Assembly (NCBI GenBank): GCA_963779095.1
Contig: CAVZWU010000011.1
Location: forward strand, 880,705-944,704
Direction: 5' to 3'
DNA from: Roseiarcus sp963779095
GTDB taxonomy: Bacteria; Pseudomonadota; Alphaproteobacteria; Rhizobiales; Beijerinckiaceae
DNA length: 64,000 nt
This document shows, piece by piece, positions 38,088-48,834 of the stretch (the first letter of the stretch is position 1; every line of letters starts with the position of its first letter). The notes below the pieces were generated by a model. It did no database searches. It was not told the DNA's origin and saw only the letters and a program-made list of their open reading frames with translations. The position numbers and the translations under genes were made by a program.

Positions 38088-39740
38088 ATGATCAGCGAAA
38101 CGCTCAAGAGCCGGTTCTGGCGGAAGAGCCTGAAGGGCTGGGCGGCGGAAGCCAGGGCGGGAACGACTCGACCGGCGCGAGTTTCTCGCGCTCGCCACCA
38201 TTTTCGGCGCCTCGACCGCCGCCGCCTACGGCATGCTCGGCCTCGCGGCGCCGACGCCGGCGTTCGCGGAAACGCCCAAGAAGGGCGGGATCTTGAGGGT
38301 CGGCATGTTCGTCAAGGACCAGAAGGACCCGCGCACCTACGACTGGCCGGAGATGGGCAATGTCGCGCGCCAGTTCCTCAATTCCCTGGTCGACTTACAC
38401 CCGCCAATTCACCTTCGAGCCGGCGCTGCTCGAAATCCTGGGACGTCAACCCGGACGCGACCGAATACGTCCTGCACGTGCGCAAGGGCGTGACCTGGAA
38501 CAACGGCGACGCGTTCAACGCCGACGACGTGGTCTTCAACATCAATCGCTGGTGCGACCAATCGGTCGAAGGCAATTCGATGGCCGCGCGCATGGCGGCG
38601 CTCATCGATCCCGCGACCAAGAAGGCGCGCGACGGCGCGATCGCCAAGGTCGACGACTACACCGTCAAGCTCTCGCTGAAGAAGCCGGACATCACCATCA
38701 TCCCCGGCATGTCGGACTATCCGGGGCTGATCGTCCATCGCGATTTCGAAAAGGACGGCAAGGATCTCGTCAAGCATCCGATCGGGACCGGCGCGTTCGA
38801 GCTCGTCTCGTTCGAGGTCGGCAAGAAGGCCGCCTTCAAGCGCCGCGTCAACGGCAAGTGGTGGGGCGGCGATCCTTATCTCGACGGCGTCGAGTTCATC
38901 GACTACGGCCCCGACATTTCCGCCACCGTCAGCGCCTTCGAATCGAAGGAGCTCGACTGCACGATGAAGACGGACGCCGCCTATGTGGCGATCCTGGACA
39001 AGTCCGGGCTCGTGCGCTCCGACGTCCAGACGTCGGCGACCATCGTCGCGCGCACCAATGTCAAGCAGAAGCCCTACGACGACCAGCGGGTGCGCAACGC
39101 GTTGCAGATGGCGGTCGACAATGCGACCATCCTCAAGCTCGGCATCGAAGGCCACGGCACGGTCGGCGAGAACTTCCACGTCGCGCCGATCCACCCGGAA
39201 TATGCGGAACTGCCGAAGAAGTCGCGCGACCTCGCCGGCGCCAAGAAGCTGATGACCGAGGCCGGGCAGATCGACTTCGAGCACGAGCTCATCACCAGCG
39301 ACGAGGAATATTACAAGAACTCCGGCGACGCGATCGCGGCGCAATTGCGCGAGGCGGGCTTCAAGGTGAAGCGCACGGTGCTGCCGGGCTCGACCTTCTG
39401 GAACGACTGGACGAAATATCCCTATTCGATCACCGACTGGAACATGCGCCCGCTCGGCGTTCAGGTCCTCGCGCTCGCCTACCGCACCGGCGAGGCCTGG
39501 AACGAGAGCGCCTATTCCAACCCGGAATTCGACGCCAAGCTTGAAAAGGCGCTGGCCATCCCGGACCCGAAGGCGCGCAAGGTGGTCATGAAGGACCTCG
39601 AGCAGATCCTCCAGGATTCGGGCATCATCATCCAGCCCTACTGGCTGACGCTCTACAACCATCGCACGCCGGCGGTGATGGATTACGGCATGCATCCCCT
39701 CTACGAGACCCATCTCGAGCGCGTATGGCTCAACGCCTGA
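38088..39740 (+). CDS. ABC transporter substrate-binding protein, peptide/nickel type (three frameshifts)
   Basis: Extracytoplasmic solute-binding protein family 5 (DppA/OppA). ATG 38088 follows AAGGAGGAGAACGGA. The export signal, after correction near 38168, reads LDRREFLALATIFGAS then LAAPTPAFAETPKKGG, a twin-arginine signal. Further single-base insertions lie near 38398 (VD-YTRQFTFEPALLE) and 38431 (ESWDVNPDATEYVLHVRKGV), each restored by removing one base. Later family marks are FNADDVVFNINRW, KHPIGTGAFELVSFE and VRNALQMAVDN. Corrected length about 550 aa. First gene of the transporter operon to 45083. Ligand unknown. Confidence 0.85.
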   Translation: MISETLKSRFWRKSLKGWAAEARAGTTRPARVSRARHHFRRLDRRRLRHARPRGADAGVRGNAQEGRDLEGRHVRQGPEGPAHLRLAGDGQCRAPVPQFPGRLTPANSPSSRRCSKSWDVNPDATEYVLHVRKGVTWNNGDAFNADDVVFNINRWCDQSVEGNSMAARMAALIDPATKKARDGAIAKVDDYTVKLSLKKPDITIIPGMSDYPGLIVHRDFEKDGKDLVKHPIGTGAFELVSFEVGKKAAFKRRVNGKWWGGDPYLDGVEFIDYGPDISATVSAFESKELDCTMKTDAAYVAILDKSGLVRSDVQTSATIVARTNVKQKPYDDQRVRNALQMAVDNATILKLGIEGHGTVGENFHVAPIHPEYAELPKKSRDLAGAKKLMTEAGQIDFEHELITSDEEYYKNSGDAIAAQLREAGFKVKRTVLPGSTFWNDWTKYPYSITDWNMRPLGVQVLALAYRTGEAWNESAYSNPEFDAKLEKALAIPDPKARKVVMKDLEQILQDSGIIIQPYWLTLYNHRTPAVMDYGMHPLYETHLERVWLNA

Positions 39741-39768
39741 GGCCTGGGAAACGCGAAAGGTTGCAGGC

Positions 39769-39807
39769 GCCGGCCGATCCCATGCCGTTGAGAGCGGATC
39801 GGCCGGC
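39769..39807 (+). promoter_or_regulatory. strong intercistronic hairpin between binding protein and permease
   Basis: GCCGGCCGATCC (39769-39780) and GGATCGGCCGGC (39796-39807), a 12-bp perfect stem with a 15-nt loop and no T-run. Placed after the binding-protein gene, it probably stabilises its mRNA and lowers downstream expression. Confidence 0.6.
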
Positions 39808-39835
39808 GTTCTGAAGCCGACGGAGGGGCGGGACG

Positions 39836-40874
39836 ATGGCGTCATTCCTGGCTCGCCGGCTCGGCGCGATGCTGCTGACGATGCTCTGCCTGACGCTGGT
39901 CGTCTTTTATCTGGTCAATCTCGAGCCGAACCTGCGCAAGCTCGCGATCAGCCAGACCGAGATGCACGCGTCCGACCAGGAGCTGGAGAGCTGGCTCGTC
40001 AAGAACGGCTACCGCCGCCCCTTCCTCGTTCGCTACGCCGCCTGGCTCGGAATCTGGCCCAAACAGCCGAACATCGATCCCGAGACGGGCGTCGCGACGC
40101 CCTCGCTTCTCGTTTTGCGACGAGCCGAAGGCGCCCAGGTTTTCCGGGGTGCTCCAGGGCGATCTGGGCTGTTCGACCAAATTCAAGGTCAAGGTCATTG
40201 ACAAGCTCGGGCCGGCGCTCGAGGCGACGGCGATCCTCATGTTCTGGGTGCTCATGGTCATGATCCCGGCCGCGCTCGCGATCGGCGTCGTCGCCGGCAT
40301 GCGCGAAGGATCGCGGACCGATCGCGCGCTCTCGATCCTGTCGATCGCGACGACGTCGACGCCCGAATACGTGTCGGGCGTGGTGCTCACCATCATCTTC
40401 GCCACCTGGCTCGGCTGGCTCAACGGTTCGGCGGCTTCGGCGACGGAGGGGCGCGTCACATTCTACAATTTCGCCTTGCCGGTCGCGACGGTCGCGCTCT
40501 ACGGCATGGGCTATGTCGCGCGCATGACCCGCGCCTCGATGATCGAGGTGATGAACGCGCAATATATCCGCACCGCGCGCCTCAAGGGCCTGGGATTTCC
40601 CGCAATCGTGCTCAAGCACGCGCTGCGCAACGCGCTGATCGCGCCGTTCACCGTCATCATGCTCCTGTTCCCGTGGCTCTTGACCGGCGTGGTCATCGTC
40701 GAGGTGATGTTCCGCTACCAGGGCTTCGGCCAGGCTCTGGTCGACGCCGCCGGCAACAACGACATCGATCTCCTGCTCGCCTGCTCGCTCGTTTCGGTGA
40801 TCCTGGTGCTGCTCACCCAGCTCATCTCCGACATCGGCTACGCCTGGCTCAATCCGCGCATCCGCGTGCACTGA
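39836..40874 (+). CDS. peptide-type ABC transporter permease, DppB-like (frameshifted near 40108)
   Basis: Inner-membrane permease. ATG 39836 opens MASFLARRLGAMLLTMLCLTLVVFYLVNLEPNLRKLA, a DppB-like first helix and periplasmic domain. After ATPS an extra C near 40108 shifts the frame; it resumes FSFCDEPKAPRFSGVLQGDLGCSTKFK and continues with PAALAIGVVAGMREGSRTDR, the EAA loop region MNAQYIRTARLKGLGFPAIVLKHALRNALIAPF and further helices to TGA 40874. Corrected length about 345 aa. Confidence 0.88.
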
Positions 40875-40928
40875 GTGGAGCGCGCTTGCAGTTCCTGAGC
40901 CCCGGCTGAGATTGTTCTCAAGACCCTC

Positions 40929-42038
40929 GTGCAGCTCATTCCGGTGTGGGCGAGCCTCGCGCTCGTTCTTGGCTTGAGCCTCGTCTTTCGCCGCCGGCTC
41001 GGGCTTTACGGCCATGTGGCTGCGAGCGGCGTCGGATTCGCCGGGCTCTTTCTCGTCGGCTTCTGGCTGTTCGCGGCGATTTTCGCCAGACAGATCGAGC
41101 TCTTCGATCCGCTCGGCCAGATCGCGGAATTGCAGTACGCCCCGCCCGGCGCGATCGATCCGCACTCCGGCCTGCCTTACCTGTTCGGCGGCGACAAGCT
41201 GGCGCGCGACGTGTTCGGCCGGGTGATCGCCGGCGCCCGCATCGTGCTCATCATCGCGCCGCTGGCGACGCTGCTTGCGCTCTCCGCCGGCGTCATGCTC
41301 GGGCTGCCCGCCGGTTATTTCGGCGGCCGCGTCGACGCGATCCTGTCCTTTCTGGCCAATCTGGTGCTGGCCTTCCCGATCATCGTTCTGTTCTACCTCC
41401 TGGTGTCGCCGGGCATTCTGGAGACGCCGATCCCCTATGTGCTGGCCGCCGTCTTCTTCGCCTTTCCGGTCGTGCTGCTCAGCGTGTTGTTTATCTCTGG
41501 CTATCGCGCGAGACCGGGAGCGCTGGCGCTGAGGCTCGCGCTCACCTTGCTCGCGGGCGCGTGGCTGTTCGCGACCTTCGTCTTCAACGCCGACCCGCTC
41601 AGGCTCATCCAGGTCAGCCCCAGCACGCTCAATATTTTCGTCGCGGTCGCGCTCGCCTCCGGGCCCGGCATCTTTCGCATCGTGCGCAGCCTGACCCTGG
41701 ACATCAAGACACGCGAATATGTGTTCGCGGCCCAGACGCGCGGCGAAAGCCCGTGGTACGTGATGCTGTGGGAGATCCTGCCCAACGCGCGCGGGCCGCT
41801 GATCGTCGACGTCTGCCTGCGCATCGGCTACACCACCATCCTGCTCGGCGCGCTCGGCTATTTCGGCTTAGGCATGCCGCCCGAAAGCCCGAACTGGGGC
41901 ACGATGATCAACGAATCGAGCCGCTTCATGCGCATCTACGTCCACCCCGCCCTGCCGCCAGCTCTGGCGCTGATGTCGTTCGTGCTCGGCTTGAACCTGC
42001 TCGCGGACGCGATCCGCGAGCAATCGCTGCGCGATTGA
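40929..42038 (+). CDS. peptide-type ABC transporter permease, DppC-like
   Basis: 369-aa permease starting at GTG 40929 (VQLIPVWASLALVLGLSL). Family marks are GGDKLARDVFGRVIAGARIVLIIAPLATLLALSAGVMLGLPAGYFGG and the EAA loop YVFAAQTRGESPWYVMLWEILPNARGPLIVDVCLRIGYTTILLGAL, then PESPNWGTMINESSRFM. Longer than usual (about 300 aa) because of an inserted hydrophobic stretch around 195-230 (ALALRLALTLLAGAWLFATFVF). The frame is intact. It is followed 11 bp later by the ATPase gene. Confidence 0.9.
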   Translation: MQLIPVWASLALVLGLSLVFRRRLGLYGHVAASGVGFAGLFLVGFWLFAAIFARQIELFDPLGQIAELQYAPPGAIDPHSGLPYLFGGDKLARDVFGRVIAGARIVLIIAPLATLLALSAGVMLGLPAGYFGGRVDAILSFLANLVLAFPIIVLFYLLVSPGILETPIPYVLAAVFFAFPVVLLSVLFISGYRARPGALALRLALTLLAGAWLFATFVFNADPLRLIQVSPSTLNIFVAVALASGPGIFRIVRSLTLDIKTREYVFAAQTRGESPWYVMLWEILPNARGPLIVDVCLRIGYTTILLGALGYFGLGMPPESPNWGTMINESSRFMRIYVHPALPPALALMSFVLGLNLLADAIREQSLRD

Positions 42039-42049
42039 CGGAAAAAGGC

Positions 42050-44110
42050 ATGGCCGGTCCGCTCATCGAAATCGACCGTCTCGGCATTTCCTTCTTCACC
42101 CGCGCCGGAGAAATTCCGGCGGTGATGGACTTCTCGTGCCGGATCATGCCCGGGCAGGCGATGGGGCTGGTCGGCGAATCGGGCTGCGGCAAGTCGACGG
42201 TCGCGCTCGCGATTCTGCGCGATCTGCCCGGGGTCGGGCGCATCACCAATGGCGCGATCCGCTTCGAGGGCCGCGACATGGCGAGCCTCACCGACGCGGA
42301 GCTGCAGCGCGATCCGCGGCTCGAAGATCGCGATGGTCTATCAGGAGCCGATGGCCTCGCTCAATCCGACCATGCTCGTCGGCCGGCAATTGATGGAAGT
42401 GCCGCTGATCCACGACAAGGTCTCACGCGACGAAGCCCGCCGCCGCGCCGTCGACATGGTCAAGGCGGTGCGCCTGCCCGATCCCGACCGCGTCATGCGC
42501 GCCTATCCCCATCAGCTCAGCGGCGGCCAGCAGCAGCGCGTCGTCATCGCGATGGCGCTGCTTTCGAACCCGAAGCTGCTCATCCTCGACGAGCCGACCA
42601 CCGCGCTCGACGTCACGGTGGAGGCGGGCATCGTCGCGCTGGTCAAGGACCTCACCGCCCGCACCGGCGCTCCATCGCTGTTCATCTCCCACAATCTCGG
42701 TCTCATCCTCGAAACCTGCGACGAAGTGACGGTGATGTATTCGGGCGAGGCGGTCGAGACCGGCGCGGTCCGCGACGTGTTCGGCGCGGTGCGCCACCCC
42801 TACACGCAGGGCCTGTTCCGCTCGATGCCGATGCCGGGAACGAACAAGAACGACAATCCGCTCGTTCCCATTCCCGGCCAGTTGCCGCTGCCCCATGAGC
42901 GCCCGGAGGGCTGCAACTTCGGCCCGCGCTGCGAATATTTCGTCGAGGGCCTGTGCGACCAGGCCGACGTGCCGATGCGCGAGGTCGACGGCGCGCACGG
43001 CCATGAGAGCCGATGCCTCAGGGTCGAGGCGATCGACTGGGCCCAACCGTCGCGGCTGGCGACACGGCTCGAGCCCGGTCAGCATCGGCGCGCCGGTCCT
43101 CGCTGTCGAGCGGCTGAAGAAGCACTATCGCGTGTCCGCGAGCGCCCTGTTCGGCAGCCGTGAGGGCCGCGCGGTCAAGGCGGTCGAGGACGTCTCCTTC
43201 GACGCCCGCGAGGCTGAGGTGCTGGCGATCGTCGGCGAGTCGGGCTGCGGCAAATCGACGCTCGCCAAGGTGCTCCTGGGCTTGGAGACGGCGAGCGATG
43301 GCCTGGTCGTCTTCGATCAGGAGGCGATTCAGAACCAGCCGGTCGAAAGCCGCGCGGTCAAGACCATCGCCTCGATCCAGATGATCTTCCAGAATCCGTT
43401 CGACACCCTCAATCCGAGCTATTCGGTCGGCTCGCAGATTCTGCGCACGCTGGAGCGCTTCCGCATCGGCGCGAACATCGTCCGAGCGGCGCGAGATGAT
43501 GCTGCGCCTGCTCGATCTGGTGAAGCTGCCGCGCGCGTTCGCGCAGCGCAGCCCGCGGCAATTGTCGGGCGGCCAGAAGCAGCGCATCGGCGTCGCCCGC
43601 GCCTTCGCCGGGCGGCCTCGGGTGATCATCGCCGACGAGCCGATGTCGGCGCTCGACGTTTCGGTGCAGGCGGCGATCAGCGAGCTGCTCATGAGCCTGC
43701 AGCGCGAGTCGAAGACGACCATGGTGTTCATCAGCCACGACTTGTCGGTGGTGCGCTATCTCGCCGACCGGGTCGTGGTCATGTATCTCGGCCATATCCT
43801 CGAAATGGGCGCAACCGAGCAGATCTTCACGCCGCCGTTCCACCCCTATACCGAGGCGCTTCTGTCCGCGATCCCGATCGCCGACTTGAGCGTGAAGAAG
43901 CGCCATGTGGTGCTCGAGGGCGAGATTCCCTCGGCGCTGTCGCCGCCGAGCGGCTGCCCGTTCCAGACCCGCTGCGGGCACAAGCGCGAGGTTCCGGGCG
44001 ATTTGTGCGAGCGGGAGATGCCGCCGACCCGAACCGTCGCCGACGGCCATACGATCAAGTGCCATCTGCCCAGCGAGGCGCTCGAACGCATGGAGCCGGT
44101 GTTCGCATGA
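42050..44110 (+). CDS. fused double ABC ATPase, DppD-DppF type (three frameshifts)
   Basis: Two complete oligopeptide-transporter ATPases in one reading unit. The first half has Walker A VGESGCGKST, QLSGGQQQRVVIAMAL signature, LLILDEPTTALDV and the C-terminal cysteine cluster (GCNFGPRCEYFVEGLCDQ). The second half has VGESGCGKSTLAKVLLG, QLSGGQKQRIGVARAFAG, VIIADEPMSALDV and GCPFQTRCGHKREVPGDLC. Insertions near 42322, 43072 and 43486 break the frame; after removing them no stop codon or new start separates the halves (..AQPSRLATR-SSPVSIGAPVLAVERLKKHY..). The product is about 686 aa, similar in plan to GsiA or YejF. If the 43072 shift were real the halves would be separate. Confidence 0.85.
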
Positions 44111-45083
44111 CGCGGCGCCTGAGCCTCGAGGAGGCGACCGGCCTCGCCGCGCGCGCGGCCCGCGCCGCCGGCTTGAGCGACGAAGCGGCGCTGTCGCTCG
44201 CGCGGGCGACCGTCTCCGCCAACGCGCATGGGAAAAGCTCGAGCGGGTTCTCCCATCTCATGGATTATCTCGCCGCCGCGCGGGCGGGCCGCATCGACGG
44301 CGACGCCGAGCCGCTCGTGACTTCGCCAGCGCCGGCCGCGATCCATTGCGACGCGAGAGGCGGGATCGCCCAACTCGGCTTCGATCGCGTCTTCGACGAT
44401 CTCTGCCGCCGCGCCGAAACCTTTGGCGTCGCGATCTTCGCCCAGAGCGGAAGCTACACCACCGGCGAACTCGGCTATTACCCCCGCCGTCTCGCCGAGG
44501 CCGGCCTCGTCGCCTTCGCCGCGACCAGCGGGCCCGCGCTGATGACGGTCGCCGGCGCCAAGAAGCCCGTCTATTGCACGAACCCGATCGCCTTCGCCGC
44601 GCCGCTCGACGAAGGAGCCGCCGCTCCTCATCGACCAGGCCTCGAGCGCGACCGCTTTCGTCCAGCTGAGACATTATGCCGAACGCGGCGAGGCGCTGCC
44701 GCCAGGCTGGGCGGTCGACGCCGACGGCGAGCCGACCACCGATCCGCAGGCGGCGCTGCGCGGGGCGCTGCTGGCCTTCGGCGGCGCGCGCGGCGCCAAT
44801 ATCGCGCTCATGGTCGAGGTCATGGCCGCGGGGCTTGCGGGCGCGAACTGGGCGCTCGACGCGCCGCTCGTTCACGTCGGGCAACCGCTCGCCCGGCGCC
44901 GGCCTCACCGTCATCGCCATCGCGCCCGCGCTGCTCTCGCCCGACTTTCCGCAGCGCCTGAGGCTTGAGCTCGACCGGCTCGCCACGCTCGGCGTCCATA
45001 TTCCCGGGCGCCGCGCCGCCGCCACGGCAATTGAACTGCCCGATGCGCTGGTGAGCGAAATCGAACGCGCCGGGGCGCCTTGA
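44107..45083 (+). CDS. Ldh2/malate-type NAD(P) dehydrogenase (frameshifted near 44613 and 44876)
   Basis: Member of the Ldh2/YlbC/DpkA family, which reduces ketoacids or cyclic imino acids with NAD(P)H. ATG 44107 overlaps the ATPase stop (ATGA). Family marks are VSANAHGKSSSGFSHLMDYLAAARAG, the catalytic His region GIAQLGFDRVFDDL, GAKKPVYCTNPIAFAAPLDE, and after a shift PPLLIDQASSATAF and GWAVDADGEPTTDPQAALRGALL; the last frame reads SFTSGNRSPGAGLTVIAIAP. Both breaks fit one extra base. Corrected length about 324 aa. Coupling to a peptide-type importer suggests use on an imported amino-acid derivative. Confidence 0.85.
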
Positions 45084-45140
45084 AAAGGCTCTGGACAAAC
45101 GGCTAGAGAGCCGGCTGTCCGGCGACCATGGAGCGGCGAT

Positions 45141-46953
45141 ATGGCGAAGCGACTGAGTCGGAGGCGCCTGCTTGAGATCCTCGCCGGGCTTCCGTTCATG
45201 AGCGGCCTTGCGCCAGGCGCATTGGCTGCGGCCCAGCCGAAGACGCGCGCCCGCCCCGGCGATCCGGCATGGCCGTCGGACGCCGCTGGGATCGGCTCAA
45301 TCGCGAAGTGGAAGGGCGGCTCATCAAAGTGCGCTCGCCGCTCTCGGCTTGCGTCGGCGCGCCCTTCGATGCGGCTTGCGCGGAAGTCTTCAAGGAGCTC
45401 AAGAACCCCTATTACCTCGGCGACGAGGTCGGGCTCACCCAGTCGCTCGGCTGGGTCGGCGCCTGGACGTCGCGCCCGAGCGTCTACGCCGTCGCCGCCA
45501 AGACGACGCGCGGACGTCGTCGCCGCGGTCAATTTCGCGCGGACGAATAATCTGCGGCTGGTGGTGAAGGGCGGCGGCCACAGCTACCAGGGAACGTCCA
45601 ACGCCGCCGACTCGCTGCTCGTCTGGACCCGTCACATGAACGCGGTGACGCTACACGACGCCTTCGTCGGCGCGGGCTGCAAGGGCGGCGCGGCGCCGCA
45701 ACCCGCTGTCTCCGTCGAAGCCGGCGCGATCTGGGGACATGTCTATAACGAGGTGACCACCAAGCGGCGGCCGCTACGTGCAGGGCGGCGGCTGCCTGAC
45801 CGTCGGCGTCGTCGGGCTCGTTCTGGGCGGCGGCTTCGGCAGCTTCTCGAAGGCCCATGGAACGGCGGGCGCGAATCTCATCGAGGCGGAGGTCGTGACC
45901 GCCGACGGCGAGGTCAGGATCGCCAACGCCTGCACCAATCCCGACCTCTATTGGGCGCTGAAGGGCGGCGGCGGCGGGTTTGGAATCGTCACCCGCGTCA
46001 CGCTGCGCACGCATGCGCTGCCGGAGCGTCTGGGCGGCGTGTTCGCGACGATCAAGGCGGCCTCGGACGACGCCTATCGCAGGCTCGTCGGCAAGGCGGT
46101 CGAGTTCTACGCCCAGGCGCTCTTCAATCCGCACTGGGGCGAGCAGCTTGTGTTCGCCCCGGGCGGCGTTCTGTCGATTTCGATGGTGCTCCAAGGCCTC
46201 GATCAGCATGAGGCCGAGGCGACATGGCGCCCGTTCTTCGACTGGGTTTCGGCGTCCCCCCAGGATTTCAGCATTCTCTCGGCGCCCAGGATCGTCAGCG
46301 CACCCGCGCGCCATTTCTGGGATCCGGCGTTTCTAAAGCGCATTCCGGGGCTGGTCCTCTCGGACGACCGTCCAGGCGCGCCGGCGGACGACATCTTTTG
46401 GGCGGGCAACCTCGGAGAGACGGGCGTGGTGTGGCATGCCTACCAATCCGCCTGGCTGCCTCAGTCGCTGCTCGCCGGCGATCAGCGCGAGCGACTGGCC
46501 GATGCGCTGTTCGCGGCGGCGAAGCACAAGGGGGTCTCGCTCCACTTCAACAAGGGGCTGGCGGGCGCGACCGCGGAGGCGATCGCCGCGGCCGGGGATA
46601 CGGCCATGAATCCCGCCGTCGCCGACGCCTTTGCGCTGGCGATCAGCGGCGGCGGCGGGCCTCCCGCCTATCCGGGCGTTCCGGGCCACGAGCCGGATGA
46701 AGGGGCGGCGCGGCGCGACGCCGAGGCGGTGACGGCGGCGATGAACGAAATCCGCAAGCTCCTGCCCCGCGTCGGCTCCTATGTGTGGGAGACCGATTTC
46801 TTTCAGCCCAACTGGCAGGACGCCTTCTGGGGCGAGAACTACGCCCGCCTTCGCGCGATCAAGACGAAATACGATCCCGAAGGCCTCTTCTTCCTCCACC
46901 ACGGCGTCGGCAGCGAGGACTGGAGCGCGGACGGCTTTACGCGGGTGAACTGA
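45141..46953 (+). CDS. Tat-exported FAD-binding (BBE-type) oxidase (three frameshifts)
   Basis: Berberine-bridge-like FAD oxidoreductase. ATG 45141 gives MAKRLSRRRLLEILAGLPF, a twin-arginine-type signal, with AAA cleavage region. The FAD-binding PCMH domain includes VVKGGGHSYQGTSNAADSLLVWTRHMN and GGGCLTVGVVGLVLGGGFGSFSKAHG; the C-terminal BBE motif is NWQDAFWGENYARLRAIKTKYDPEGLFFLHHGVGSE. Breaks near 45283 (a missing base), 45519 and 45766 (extra bases) move the frame. Corrected length about 603 aa. The substrate is unknown; export suggests oxidation of an extracytoplasmic sugar or aromatic compound. Confidence 0.85.
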
Positions 46954-47014
46954 CGGCGGAGCGCCCACGCCTTTTCGCCGCCCGCGATCGCCGCTTTGAA
47001 GGGAGGAGCAACAG

Positions 47015-47987
47015 TTGAGCGACAAGCGCCCGCGCATCGGTGTCATCGGCTCGACCAACATGGATCTGACGACCACCGTCGAGCGCATGCCGGTCTGGGG
47101 CGAGACCGTCCTTGCCCGGCGTTTCGAGACGAGCTTCGGCGGCAAGGGGGCCAATCAGGCGGTCGCCGCGGCGAAGCTCGGCGCCGATGTGGTCATGGTC
47201 ACGAATCTCGGCGACGATGCGCTGGGCTTGAGCGCGCTCAAGAATTTCGAGAACTATGGCATCGACACGGGCCATGTCCGGCGCATTGCGAACCAGTCGA
47301 CCGGGACGGCGACGATCCTGGTCGATGCGGGTACGGGCGACAACGCGATCCTCATCGTCGCCGGCGCCAACGGCGACCTGAGCTCAGCCGACGTCGACGC
47401 CGCGAGCGAGGCGCTCAAGCGGTGCGATCTCATTCTGCTGCAGCTCGAGATCCAGCTCGAGACCGCCTATGCGGCGATCCGCTTCGGCGCCAAGAACGGC
47501 GTCAGGACCGTGCTCAACCCGGCGCCTGCGCGGCGCGAACCTCGACATGGGAGTCATCACGCAGGCGAGCTTCCTCGTCCCCAACGAGACCGAGCTTGCG
47601 ATCATGACCGGCATGCCGGTCGAATCCGAAGCCGAGGTCTCCGCCGCCGCGCGGAGCCTCGTCGCCCAGGGGGTCGAGACGGTCATCGTCACGCTCGGCG
47701 CGCGCGGCGCGCTTGTGGCGACGGCTCAAGGCGCGCGGGCCATCGCGCCGGTCAAGGTCGAGGCGGTCGACACCACCGGCGCCGGCGACGCCTTCATCGG
47801 CAGCTTCGCCCGCTATTTCGCCGGCGGCCTTCCGCTCGACGAGGCGCTCGCCCAGGCGACCCGCTATTCCGCCTTCTCGGTCACGCGCAACGGGGCGCAG
47901 AAATCCTATCCGACCGAGGCCGAGTTCGCGGCGTTCAGGCGCAGAGCGCCGGCTAAGGACCGCCCAGCGGCAAACCCTTTCGCCTGA
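47015..47987 (+). CDS. rbsK: ribokinase, PfkB family (frameshifted near 47531)
   Basis: Cytosolic sugar kinase. TTG 47015 follows GGGAGGAGCAACAG. Family marks are IGVIGSTNMDLTTTVERMPVWGET, FGGKGANQAVAAAKLGADV, LNPAPA and the anion-hole/catalytic DTTGAGDAFIGSFARYFAGG. An extra C near 47531 (ARR- to ARANLDMG) breaks the frame; corrected length about 323 aa. It follows the FAD oxidase by 61 bp on the same strand. It phosphorylates ribose or a related sugar; specificity is inferred from the family. Confidence 0.9.
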
Positions 47988-47996
47988 GGCTATAAG

Positions 47997-48763
47997 CTAT
48001 CGGGGCCAGTATGGTTCGCTTATCGCGATTAGCTCCGGTCGAGAGCTCAGCATCTGCTCTCCGCTGATAAATCCGCCGTACGGTGGACCCTTCTCAGACT
48101 TGATGACGGCGCTCGTCAGTACACTGCTCTCGCCGCCTTCAACCACATCTAACGACCAAGCGAGGAGGTCGGCTGCTTGCAGCGGAAGTAGCTGCTTGTC
48201 GGAGCCAAACTTTGGAGGGTCTCCTAGAGCTGCGTCTTCTCCGGCTCAAGCGCCTGCTTAAGCACGTCCCACCACCCACAGCATCTCGTCCTAAAACCCC
48301 CTGTTCGTCGAACACAAACTCGACGCTTGCGGCACCTATATCCAGTGTTCCTTTGCCAAGATGAAACATAAAACCTATAGTCAGAATGATGATCTGATAG
48401 AAGAGCAAAAAGTAGGGATTATCGAGTTCGCGCCAAGGCGAGGCTCCCTTGATGTGTGCGTCAAAGTCCTCCTTCCAAACCATGGCAGAGATGCGAGCGA
48501 CAGCCCACCTTTCGGCTACCTCGGCGAGCTCGAAAACCTTCTGATCGCGAAGCCGACCGGGCCAACCATCGAACTGGCCTCGCAGTGAGATTGCCTCGCT
48601 CATTTTCAAATATGCGATGTCGGGGTCCTGCTTTCAGGACGCCCCGCCATTCGCTGTTGAATCCAGACCAACTCACGCTGGGTGCGAGAAAGCCACCGAG
48701 AACATAGAGCCCCTTGCCGCCGTGACTTCCGCTGTCGTCGAAGTATCCCTGTAGTAGCATCAC
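47997..48763 (-). pseudogene. DUF3800 protein, broken by several frameshifts
   Basis: Pieces of one DUF3800 protein in different frames, reading leftwards. Opening MMLLQGYFDDSGSHGGKGLYVLGGFLAPSVSWSGFNSEW has the family acidic DDSG, the middle contains DPDIAYLKMSEAISLRGQFDGWPG and YQIIILTIGFMFHLGKG, and the end has LLPLQAADLLAWSLDVV, a conserved late motif, with stop at 47997. At least three breaks occur (near 48630, then about 48290 and 48245); two are missing bases, unlike most in the window. About 255 aa if repaired. It could be real decay or sequence error. DUF3800 proteins are of unknown function, with a predicted RNase-H-like fold, and are often in mobile regions. Confidence 0.7.
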
Positions 48764-48834
48764 CTAGCGCCTTTGCTTCGCCATTTCGACGAAGAAGTAA
48801 CAATGCGCCCTTGAGAGGCGCAGCGCTTGCGTGG

